From Maridesulfovibrio ferrireducens (GTDB lineage Bacteria > Desulfobacterota > Desulfovibrionia > Desulfovibrionales > Desulfovibrionaceae): a stretch of 64,000 nt of DNA. Positions within the stretch are counted from its first letter, which is position 1; each line of letters starts with the position of its first letter. A program made the position numbers and the translations under genes. Of this stretch, positions 7,097 to 14,919 are shown in pieces. The stretch covers positions 62,001 through 126,000 of the forward strand of contig NZ_JAEINN010000014.1 in NCBI RefSeq assembly GCF_016342405.1, in the 5' to 3' direction. The notes under the pieces were generated by a model. It worked only from the letters and a program-made list of their open reading frames with translations, was not told where the DNA came from and did not search any database.

Positions 7097-8793
7097 TTTG
7101 ATTCTCCACCGCTCTCGGTACAACACCCCTGACTTTTCTTATCTTTCGCTGGATATAAAATTGTCGGCACAGGCTTACTGCTCAGATCAATCAAAACATC
7201 GGACCGTTCAGCAAGGCGCACGTCCTGAGTTACAATAATCAAAGTTTTCTTAGCTTTTACAAGAGATTGAATCACCATATCCATGATCCGAAGACCTTCT
7301 GGATCGAATCCTTCGGTCGGCTCATCCAGAATACATATAGCCCCTTGAACAGCTAAAGCTCTGGCCAGAGCAAGTCTGCGCCGTATGCCCACTGCAAGCT
7401 CCTGCCCGCCGTTTATAACCTGAGCTTCAAGACCTTGCACACTGGTATCAAGATATCTTTTCAGACCTGAGGCTTCGACAATCCTTAAAACTCGTTCATC
7501 GTCGATATCAGGACAATTCAAACAAATATTTTCTTTAATTGTAGCATTTAAAAAACGTGGTTCCTGCGGAAGATACATCACCTGACTTCTCCACCACGGG
7601 GCGGCAAGCTGACGCAAATCAACTCCTCCGGCAAGAATCTGTCCCCTGCCGGGATCAATAAGTCCCAGTAGCAATCTAACCAAAGTAGTTTTTCCGGAAC
7701 CGTTATGCCCGGTAATTACGACGATATCTCCACCCTTGATATCAACTGAAAGTCTTTCGAAAAGCGGTCCAGTGGAACCGGGATAAGCAAAACCGAGATC
7801 TTTTATTTCAATGCTTCCCTGATATTTTTGCAGAACGGTTCCAGTCGAAGATTCAAGCGGCTGACTCATAAACTCGCGTAAAGAAATCATCATGGTTGAA
7901 GCCTGATCAAGCATATTGCGTGACTTCATAAATGAAGCTGAAACAGAAAGAGCTTTTCCAGAAAGGATCGATGCACCGATAAGCCCCCCCATACTGAGCG
8001 AACCCGCAACAACTTCACGCGCCCCCACAGCATAAACAAAAACACGAAGAAGCATACCTAATGTTTGCAACACGGCCTGCGCCCTTGTTCCGCTCTGAAC
8101 CATATCACGCTTAATCTCTTGAAGTTTATCAACCTGACTGTCCAAGACTTTTGAAAGAAGTCCAATTCCTCCGAAAGCTCTGACCGTATCTGCTCCGGCG
8201 ATTGCATTGGAAAGATGCCCGCGATGAGACACGGACTCATTCCGCATATTATCCATCAACTTTTTTCCGCGACGCATACTGAGCCAGCCGGAAAGACATG
8301 TGCATAAAACAGCCAGTATAGTAATGATTGCAATGGCGGGACTGAGAAAAAAAACGGCGCCCACAAAAAGAAGGAAAAACGGCATATCAAGAACAGAACA
8401 TATAACAGAGGCGTCATAGCCGGACTGGACAACCTGAATACCGTTCATAAGCTCATGAATACGGGCAGGAGGAATGCGGCCCAGAGTATTCATTTTCGCA
8501 CGGGCAAGGCATGTTAAAACAGCATCGGCAAGCGCTCTGTCAGGACCGACATTCACAGCAGAAGCCATGCGGACGCGCACGACAGTAAAGGCATGACTTA
8601 AAAATCCGGCAATAAGCATTCCGGAAGTGAGAGTGATAAGAGTTCCGTCAAAGCCATACCCGACATAACGGTTAAGAACCTGTATGACAAAAATAGGTGA
8701 GGCAAGCGAAAGAATGTTTATAAAAAATGAAGCGAGAGAAATCTCAAACGCAATAAATGGAACGAGTGACAGTCTGCGAAGCAATTCTCTCAT
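7093..8793 (-). CDS. Type I secretion ABC transporter (permease-ATPase), no C39 domain
   Basis: 566 residues: transmembrane domain about 10-300 and nucleotide-binding domain about 330-555. It follows the PrtD/LapB layout without an N-terminal peptidase. Walker A GHNGSGKTT (362-370), Q-loop Gln410, and Walker B ICILDE ending near 490 are intact. Two conserved motifs are altered: the signature reads NGGQ (461-464) instead of LSGGQ, and the H-loop His is Gln523 (IVTQD). Since type I exporters form homodimers, both composite sites would carry these changes. It would drive export of an unidentified substrate; no RTX or large adhesin gene is in the window. It sits six bases after the TolC gene with no clear Shine-Dalgarno, so coupling to TolC translation is likely. 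Confidence 0.88.
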   Translation of the reverse strand: MRELLRRLSLVPFIAFEISLASFFINILSLASPIFVIQVLNRYVGYGFDGTLITLTSGMLIAGFLSHAFTVVRVRMASAVNVGPDRALADAVLTCLARAKMNTLGRIPPARIHELMNGIQVVQSGYDASVICSVLDMPFFLLFVGAVFFLSPAIAIITILAVLCTCLSGWLSMRRGKKLMDNMRNESVSHRGHLSNAIAGADTVRAFGGIGLLSKVLDSQVDKLQEIKRDMVQSGTRAQAVLQTLGMLLRVFVYAVGAREVVAGSLSMGGLIGASILSGKALSVSASFMKSRNMLDQASTMMISLREFMSQPLESSTGTVLQKYQGSIEIKDLGFAYPGSTGPLFERLSVDIKGGDIVVITGHNGSGKTTLVRLLLGLIDPGRGQILAGGVDLRQLAAPWWRSQVMYLPQEPRFLNATIKENICLNCPDIDDERVLRIVEASGLKRYLDTSVQGLEAQVINGGQELAVGIRRRLALARALAVQGAICILDEPTEGFDPEGLRIMDMVIQSLVKAKKTLIIVTQDVRLAERSDVLIDLSSKPVPTILYPAKDKKSQGCCTESGGESK

Positions 8794-8799
8794 ATTCGA

Positions 8800-10152
8800 C
8801 TACTCAAAAACTTCGATGTCTATCATCCCCATCTGGTAAAGCAGTCTGTATGCAAAAATTATGTTATCAATATCAGCAGTTACACTTGCACTTGTAGCAG
8901 TACTATAATCCCGTTCACCGACCAGAATATCGAGAAGCTCCACCTGTTCTCCGGTAGCCCTTTTTTTCTTAATCAGTTCAAGAAACTCTGCGGTAATATT
9001 GGCCTGAGTTCTATAAAGTTCAGCATTCTTACGAAGTGTCATAAGCTCAAGCCATGCGTTTCTGACATTCTCTTCAACCGTGCGTCTCACATCAAGAGTC
9101 TGTTTGCGTATTTCACGCAGATTGGCTTTTGCAGACTGAGCACCCTGATATTCACTGATGCCGGAAAAACCGGTATAACTGACCTGAAAAGTTGCTTTGT
9201 TTTCCATTCTTACGCCGCTTGCGCCCTGATCCTGTTCTCTTCTTTTGCCTTCAACGACAAATTCAAATTTCGGGAACAGAGTAGCTTCCTGAATATCGAC
9301 ATCGCTGGAAGAAGCTTCTTTAGTGTATTTAAGTTGAAGAAGCTGAGGATTCTGCTCATAAGCCTGAGCAATAGCATCATCAATAGAGGCAGGCATATAA
9401 CCTGAAGGCATTGCCACAGGGACCATTTTATTTATTTCATCAGAGGTGATGGGATATCCGAAAACTGACCTAAAACGGTTGCGTGCAATCTGAAGCTGTC
9501 TCTCCACTGTAACTCTGTAAGACATGGCTCCTGCGAGCTGAGCTTTAATCTGAAGTTCTTTATATGACAGCCCCGCACCGCGCTGAACGAGTGTTTCTTC
9601 CATTCCGGAAAGACGCTTCATACTCTCTTCTGACTGAATTGCGTATTTTAGCATTTCTCTTGAACGGATAAGCCCGAGATACGCATCAACACCCTGAATA
9701 ATCAACTCCTGCTTCGTCTGGTCAAGCACTGCTTTATATTCATTAAGAACAGCTTCTGCCCGGGTGACTCCTCCGGTTGCTCCGCCAAAATCGTAAAGCA
9801 ACTGAGTAGCTTTAATCTTTTCTTCGTTTCTACCTTTATCCGTGCCGCCGCCGGGCTTATCAATCTCTTCACGCCCGCCTTCAACAGAAGCATCCACTTT
9901 CGGAGTCCAGCCGGACCAGCTCTGCGAAACGAGATGTTCCGCCGACTCTACGCGAGCTTCGGCAGCTTTAATCCTGTCATGAGTGGAAAGGAGGTCTTTT
10001 AAAATTTTGGCGAGATAAGGCTTCCCGTCAACCTGACCGGGGTTCATTGCACTCATTCCTTCGGACATCGCAGGCTGGGCGGCAACCTCTCCAACCGAAG
10101 CGAATAAAAGAAAAAACACCACAAACATTACAGGCAAACGAACAGGTCTCAT
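8800..10152 (-). CDS. TolC-family outer-membrane efflux protein of the type I secretion operon
   Basis: 450 residues from the ATG preceded by GGGGAG; earlier in-frame starts lack a ribosome site. The N-terminus MRPVRLPVMFVVFFLLFASVGEVAAQ is a clear Sec signal peptide with cleavage near AAQ. The mature protein has two repeats of the outer-membrane efflux type with long amphipathic helices (for example around QTKQELIIQGVDAYLGLI and the C-terminal half around LDVRRTVEENVRNAWLEL). It would form the trimeric outer-membrane duct for the HlyD and ABC proteins encoded immediately downstream. It is the first gene of the operon, so its promoter lies in 10153-10319, shared with the divergent adenylate cyclase. 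Confidence 0.9.
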   Translation of the reverse strand: MRPVRLPVMFVVFFLLFASVGEVAAQPAMSEGMSAMNPGQVDGKPYLAKILKDLLSTHDRIKAAEARVESAEHLVSQSWSGWTPKVDASVEGGREEIDKPGGGTDKGRNEEKIKATQLLYDFGGATGGVTRAEAVLNEYKAVLDQTKQELIIQGVDAYLGLIRSREMLKYAIQSEESMKRLSGMEETLVQRGAGLSYKELQIKAQLAGAMSYRVTVERQLQIARNRFRSVFGYPITSDEINKMVPVAMPSGYMPASIDDAIAQAYEQNPQLLQLKYTKEASSSDVDIQEATLFPKFEFVVEGKRREQDQGASGVRMENKATFQVSYTGFSGISEYQGAQSAKANLREIRKQTLDVRRTVEENVRNAWLELMTLRKNAELYRTQANITAEFLELIKKKRATGEQVELLDILVGERDYSTATSASVTADIDNIIFAYRLLYQMGMIDIEVFE

Positions 10153-10319
10153 GACAACTCCCCGAAAAAAGTAAATATAATAAGGCATTATACACAATCA
10201 ACTAAATTATTACTTTCTATATACATAAATATGATTGAAAAATCCAGAGAACTAGGTGTATCTATCGTTATATATATTGGACTTTTCAACAAATAAATCA
10301 ACCTTTTTTAATTTAATAT

Positions 10320-12683
10320 ATGCTAAAAACTATCAAAAAAATTTTCGGCTCAGATACCCTGCTCTTGTTCATAACAGGCATGGTTGCTTCGCTCATAGTT
10401 GCGGCCCTCTATATTTTCAGGCCGCCTATACTCCAATTTGTTGACTATAAAATATATGACGAGTTCATGCGCCAAAGCCCCGTAGGTGAAAAAACAGACA
10501 TCCCGGCAATTGTCGATATTGATGATGAAAGTCTTGCGGAACTTGGACAGTGGCCTTGGCCTCGTTACAGAATGGCATTATTGCTTGCAAAAATTAAACA
10601 GGCCGGAGCTCTTTCAACAGGACTGGATATACTCCTTGCCGAACCGGACAGAACATCTCCCCAGACAATCCAGAAAAGCCTCCGCAACGAACTCGGGGTT
10701 ACTGTTAATTTCAAAGGTCTCCCCGCGGGACTGATGGACAATGATCGAGTTCTTGCCGATGTTCTCTCGCAGGGCAAATATGTGCTTGGTTTTTATTTTG
10801 ATTTTCAAAAAGATGAAAACGATCAGCCAGTGCCTTCTACTGAGTGCTTTATAAAACCTCTTTCCATAGCACAGATAAAAACTGAGGATTCCCCCCCCTT
10901 AGATAAGTTTACCCGCGACGCTTTAAGCGCCATATGCCCTCTACCAATACTGACAAAAGCTTCCCCCTTATGCGGATTTTACAACTCCATCACGGACTTT
11001 GACGGCGTGGTCAGACGAGTTCCGCTAGTCATCTCATGGGAGGGAAAACAATATCCCAGTCTGGCGCTTGCAACACTCATGAAAGCGATGAACAGAAAAA
11101 GCGTTATCGCAAAAACTACAAGATATGGTTTTGAATCCATCAGACTTGGAAAAACTGTCATTCCAGTTGATGCAAACGGGCAGATGCTGGTCCGCTATCG
11201 TGGCGGTACAAATGAATTTCCATATTACAGTGCTCGTGACATACTGAGCGGGAAAGTCGGAGAAAAAGAACTTAAAGGTAAAATAATACTTATGGGCACC
11301 TCCGCAGCAGGACTGCGGGATCTGCGGGTTACTCCTTATACATCCAATTACCCCGGAGTTGAGGTTCATGCGACTGTCATCGACAACATTATTACTAAAG
11401 ATTTCCTGCTCCGCCCCGACTGGATTCCCGGACTCGGGCTTGTCATTGTACTAGCCGCAGGTATTCTAACAACCATACTCCTAACATGGACACGCTCTCT
11501 TCTGATAGTCCTGCCTATCGCCGGGATGGGTATTGCTATCGTTGCAGGAGCGTTATTTGTTTTTAAAACATATAACGCATTCCTTACTCCCACCTACGCT
11601 TTGATTACATTAAGCCTCAATTTTACGATGCTCACCTTAATCAAATTCTGGCGGGAAGAAGGACAGAAAAAATTCTTACAGGCGACATTCTCCTCATACC
11701 TTGCGCCGGAACTTATTGATGAAATGTTTTCAAGACGCGAAATGCCGGAGCTTGGCGGCGAAGCAAAAACAATCACCGCCTACTTTACCGATATTCAAAG
11801 TTTCTCCACTTTTTCCGAAAAGCTGACCGCAACACAGCTGGTAGAACTTCTCAACGAATACCTCTCGGTAATGACTGACATCCTTATTGAGAACAAAGGA
11901 ACCCTAGATAAATACGAAGGGGATGCGATTATCGCCTTTTTCGGAGCACCTATAGATGTTCCAGATAATGCGCTGCGAGCTTGCCGCGTTGCTGTTGCCA
12001 TGCAAAAGGCCAACAACGACCTGAGGGATAAATGGAGTCGGGAAAAACAAATACCCGGTGAACCGAATCGAAACACTAAAGGATTCCCGGATGATCAATG
12101 GGCTCCAGATGAAAAATGGCCGAAAGTCGTCCATAATATGCGAACCAGAATAGGCGTGAACACGGGCGAAATAGTAGTAGGAAATATGGGTAGTGCCATG
12201 CGCATGAACTATACCATGATGGGCGATGCTGTTAACCTTGCCGCCCGCTTGGAAGAAGGCGCAAAACAGTTCGGTATATTCAACGCAGTCAGTCATTTTA
12301 CGCTCGAAATGGATGCCGAAGATGAAAACGGTAATCCCTGCAAAGTTATGGATTTAGTCGAAGCAAGGATGGTCGATAATATTCAGGTAGTAGGGAAAAG
12401 CGAGCCGGTAAGAATCTATGAATTGGTAGCCATGAAAGGCGGCCTTACCGAAGAAGAAAAGATTCTGTTCGACCTGTTCAGCAAAGCGCGTGAACATTAC
12501 GTCAACACTGAATGGGATAAGGCTATCGAACTATACAAAGAAGCTGAAAAGTACGAAAGATTCACGGATACAAAAGTAACGCCATCCGAAGTGTTCCGCA
12601 AAAGAGCGGAAGAATTTAAAATAAATCCGCCTGTACCAGCCGGAGAGACTTGGGATGGGGTTTATCGGATGACTAAGAAGTAG
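10320..12683 (+). CDS. CHASE2-domain class III adenylate cyclase
   Basis: 787 residues. One transmembrane helix (about 12-33) leads to an extracytoplasmic CHASE2 sensor (about 40-345), then three transmembrane helices (about 348-440) and a class III cyclase domain (about 480-700). Catalytic residues are present: metal-binding Asp491 (AYFTDIQSF) and Asp535 (KYEGDAIIAFFG), Lys531 and Asp646 for adenine recognition, and Asn649 and Arg653 for transition-state binding (GDAVNLAARLE). It should therefore make cAMP from ATP in response to a periplasmic signal. An insertion of about 40 residues rich in charged residues interrupts the cyclase domain (about 580-615). It is divergent from the type I secretion operon. 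No good Shine-Dalgarno precedes the ATG, so the start is less certain than the call. Confidence 0.9.
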   Translation: MLKTIKKIFGSDTLLLFITGMVASLIVAALYIFRPPILQFVDYKIYDEFMRQSPVGEKTDIPAIVDIDDESLAELGQWPWPRYRMALLLAKIKQAGALSTGLDILLAEPDRTSPQTIQKSLRNELGVTVNFKGLPAGLMDNDRVLADVLSQGKYVLGFYFDFQKDENDQPVPSTECFIKPLSIAQIKTEDSPPLDKFTRDALSAICPLPILTKASPLCGFYNSITDFDGVVRRVPLVISWEGKQYPSLALATLMKAMNRKSVIAKTTRYGFESIRLGKTVIPVDANGQMLVRYRGGTNEFPYYSARDILSGKVGEKELKGKIILMGTSAAGLRDLRVTPYTSNYPGVEVHATVIDNIITKDFLLRPDWIPGLGLVIVLAAGILTTILLTWTRSLLIVLPIAGMGIAIVAGALFVFKTYNAFLTPTYALITLSLNFTMLTLIKFWREEGQKKFLQATFSSYLAPELIDEMFSRREMPELGGEAKTITAYFTDIQSFSTFSEKLTATQLVELLNEYLSVMTDILIENKGTLDKYEGDAIIAFFGAPIDVPDNALRACRVAVAMQKANNDLRDKWSREKQIPGEPNRNTKGFPDDQWAPDEKWPKVVHNMRTRIGVNTGEIVVGNMGSAMRMNYTMMGDAVNLAARLEEGAKQFGIFNAVSHFTLEMDAEDENGNPCKVMDLVEARMVDNIQVVGKSEPVRIYELVAMKGGLTEEEKILFDLFSKAREHYVNTEWDKAIELYKEAEKYERFTDTKVTPSEVFRKRAEEFKINPPVPAGETWDGVYRMTKK

Positions 12684-12695
12684 GGGGGATAATTT

Positions 12696-14645
12696 TTATA
12701 TTTTATGAATCTTAAACCTATCCAGTAGACTAGCTATCTCTAAATTATCTGGAAATTTTTCGACAAGAACAACTAGTTCAAGTAAAAAGGAGTCCACTTT
12801 GCTAACGTTCTTCGCTCTAGCATAATATATGATCAAACTGAAGGTAGCCTTAGCTAGACTTAAAGCTATCAATGATTTTTCAGAAACTACCTGCACCAAA
12901 AGCTTCAGTTCGGCATACACATCTTCAGCTTTAACCAAATCATCTGAATCGCCATAAGCAGCGACCAAGCTCAAAGCTAACAACGACCAAAAAAATGCAA
13001 AAGATATTCCGACCTTTTCCGGTATATGGATCAGTTTATTAAATGTGGGATGATTTAAATAGTCCTCACTTGCTCTACTCAAAAAAAGTGCAGTATTACG
13101 TGGTTGTAAAATCCACGCCTCCTCGATAATTTTGCTACGAAAATCATTTTCAACATACGTATCAAAATCATCAGACAAAAAATCTAAAACAAAAAGTTCC
13201 CCTACAAGATCAGGTTCCCATGCCGGAATAACATGCTCTAATTCAGGATATTTTTTAGCCTCACCATTCAAAGCTCTAAATCTGTCTTTATTTCTTATAA
13301 TTTCCGATAAAGCGGTAACACAATCAGGCAACGTTTTTTTCTTCATGCTCGAAATCCCACCAACAATCGTAGCCAACGCCAACAAAGCCTTATCCTCTTC
13401 CGTAACCCCATTAGGTTTCCAAAACTTTTCATCTTCCCGCTTAATAACATCAAGCAAAAGCGACTTACGACTGTACTCTTTACCACAGCCGCCTTTAGCT
13501 ACAGCATCCGCAAAATATGCCGCGAACAAAGGTCGCATAAGCGGATCAATTTCTTTCAGCTTTTCTAAATGATCGTCCCATGTTTCAGGAATTTCTTTTC
13601 TTTCAATTCCATAGAAAAAATCAAAAATACCCTCTGCTATCTCTGACTCAGATTCATTTATAAAAAGAGGGGCCGAATGAATCATGCGGCTTATATCTGC
13701 GTGCTCAATAAGTTTTTGCAACTTATGATCGGAATTCTCCCTATCCAAAATCAATACCCGCACATTGTAATCAAATCTCGGTGCGCGATTACTCAAAATC
13801 TCAAAAACTCGAATTAACCGATCCTGATCTTTCGAAGCGTAATCAATAACTATAAGTGTCGGCTGGCTAGGCTTCCACTTTTCAAATTCAAAATTTATAT
13901 CTTCCAAAATACCAGCTCGATACGCACCACCATTTCGCAAACAAAATTCCAGACCAAGCCTGCTTTTACCCACTCCGCCGGGGCCTAGCACAGACTGCCA
14001 ACTGAATCTTTTATCACTATAGAGAAAGCCATCAAGCAATTGAAGTTCTTCTTCTCTACCTACAAAAGGAATATATTGAGATCGATAGATAAACTTGTGG
14101 CGTTCATTGCCTTCCGAATACGTGCATTTAAATTCCGGCTGCTGATTAAGAAGCTCTATTATACTCCCGAGATCATCCTTAACCTTATCAAGCATACCAA
14201 ACTGCTTAAGATCGGCTTGCAAATCCAAAGAAAGCGCATTCCTATGTTCAATATCTCCGGCAGAGCGATCTATTTTACCGCCTAAAATTTCTTTTAACTC
14301 ATTCTCAGCTTTTGTTTTCTCAGAAACCTTCGCACTAAAAATATTTAATTTATCAATTACGCCTCTAATCCACTCATAACGACTTATACGTTTAAGCAAT
14401 CTTTGCTTCATCGTGTCAGACATTAACTTAACAGCATGTTTGCCACCGGAAACAACTAAAGGCGTAAGTAACTTAAGACCAAGCCTTACCTTCCACTTTG
14501 GAAAGTCATACTCTTCTACAAGCCAGTCAGAAATAAATTTAGAAGAATCAACATCCGATAACCACTTAATAAGGTCTTCAGAATTAGAAATAGATTCTAG
14601 TGATAATTCAATATCGTCTGGGATTGTTTCTGGCTCTTTATTCAT
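12696..14645 (-). CDS. Orphan STAND-type P-loop NTPase
   Basis: 649 residues, function unknown. A central NTPase module begins with FVGREEEL (194-201). It is followed by Walker A GPGGVGKS (221-228), Walker B TLIVIDYA (263-270) and a sensor-like strand VRVLILDRE (295-303), the layout of STAND ATPases (NACHT/NB-ARC relatives). The N-terminal 190 residues are charged and helical with no catalytic motif that I recognise; the C-terminal 300 residues are helical, without clear TPR periodicity. STAND proteins are often signal-activated switches in immunity or regulation; a defence role here is only possible, not shown. It is convergent with the cyclase gene (12-base gap), is AT-richer than its neighbours, has no Shine-Dalgarno, and is preceded by a repeat-rich region (14721-14830). 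Confidence 0.7.
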   Translation of the reverse strand: MNKEPETIPDDIELSLESISNSEDLIKWLSDVDSSKFISDWLVEEYDFPKWKVRLGLKLLTPLVVSGGKHAVKLMSDTMKQRLLKRISRYEWIRGVIDKLNIFSAKVSEKTKAENELKEILGGKIDRSAGDIEHRNALSLDLQADLKQFGMLDKVKDDLGSIIELLNQQPEFKCTYSEGNERHKFIYRSQYIPFVGREEELQLLDGFLYSDKRFSWQSVLGPGGVGKSRLGLEFCLRNGGAYRAGILEDINFEFEKWKPSQPTLIVIDYASKDQDRLIRVFEILSNRAPRFDYNVRVLILDRENSDHKLQKLIEHADISRMIHSAPLFINESESEIAEGIFDFFYGIERKEIPETWDDHLEKLKEIDPLMRPLFAAYFADAVAKGGCGKEYSRKSLLLDVIKREDEKFWKPNGVTEEDKALLALATIVGGISSMKKKTLPDCVTALSEIIRNKDRFRALNGEAKKYPELEHVIPAWEPDLVGELFVLDFLSDDFDTYVENDFRSKIIEEAWILQPRNTALFLSRASEDYLNHPTFNKLIHIPEKVGISFAFFWSLLALSLVAAYGDSDDLVKAEDVYAELKLLVQVVSEKSLIALSLAKATFSLIIYYARAKNVSKVDSFLLELVVLVEKFPDNLEIASLLDRFKIHKI

Positions 14646-14720
14646 TAGATATGAGTGATAAAATAACTAAGGCATGTCAAGGATGTTCATTGAACTTATA
14701 ACCTTTAATGAACTATAAAT

Positions 14721-14830
14721 TGCAACACGTTTTGCAACACTTTTTGAAAACGTAACACTCTGTTTATTAAATACAATTACTTGAAACTTTAAAATTCATG
14801 CAAAGAGTTTTGCAACACTTTTTGCAACAG
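14721..14830. repeat. Direct repeats of TTTTGCAACAC upstream of the STAND gene
   Basis: TGCAACAC occurs at 14721-14728, 14733-14740 and 14811-14818, with variants CGTAACAC at 14751-14758 and TGCAACAG at 14823-14830. Two pairs are spaced exactly 12 bases apart, about one helical turn, as expected for cooperative protein binding. The array lies between the terminator of the cysteine synthase fusion and the start of the STAND gene (both read leftwards), so it is in the STAND promoter region. The binding protein is unknown. Confidence 0.55.
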
Positions 14831-14838
14831 AATATGCA

Positions 14839-14880
14839 CAAAAAAATCCCCTGAAATACAACGTATCTCAGGGGATTATA
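14839..14880 (-). terminator. Rho-independent terminator of the cysteine synthase fusion gene
   Basis: Stem AATCCCCTGA (14845-14854) with TCAGGGGATT (14868-14877). On the reverse strand it is followed by a run of T residues. It lies 42 bases after the stop codon of the fusion gene. Confidence 0.85.
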
Positions 14881-14919
14881 AACAACTAAAAAAGGGTTTA
14901 AGCCGCCGGAGGCATAATC

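Noticed and set aside
11904-12296. 130-codon reverse frame inside the adenylate cyclase
   Set aside because: It is antisense to the catalytic domain, whose motifs are certain; no start signal.
13132-13572. Open frame of 146 codons on the + strand inside the STAND gene
   Set aside because: No ribosome site, low-complexity serine-rich translation, and it is fully antisense to a gene with clear NTPase motifs.
14721-14830. CRISPR array or plasmid iterons
   Set aside because: Units are only about 8-11 bases with unequal spacing and no spacers, and no cas or replication gene is nearby.
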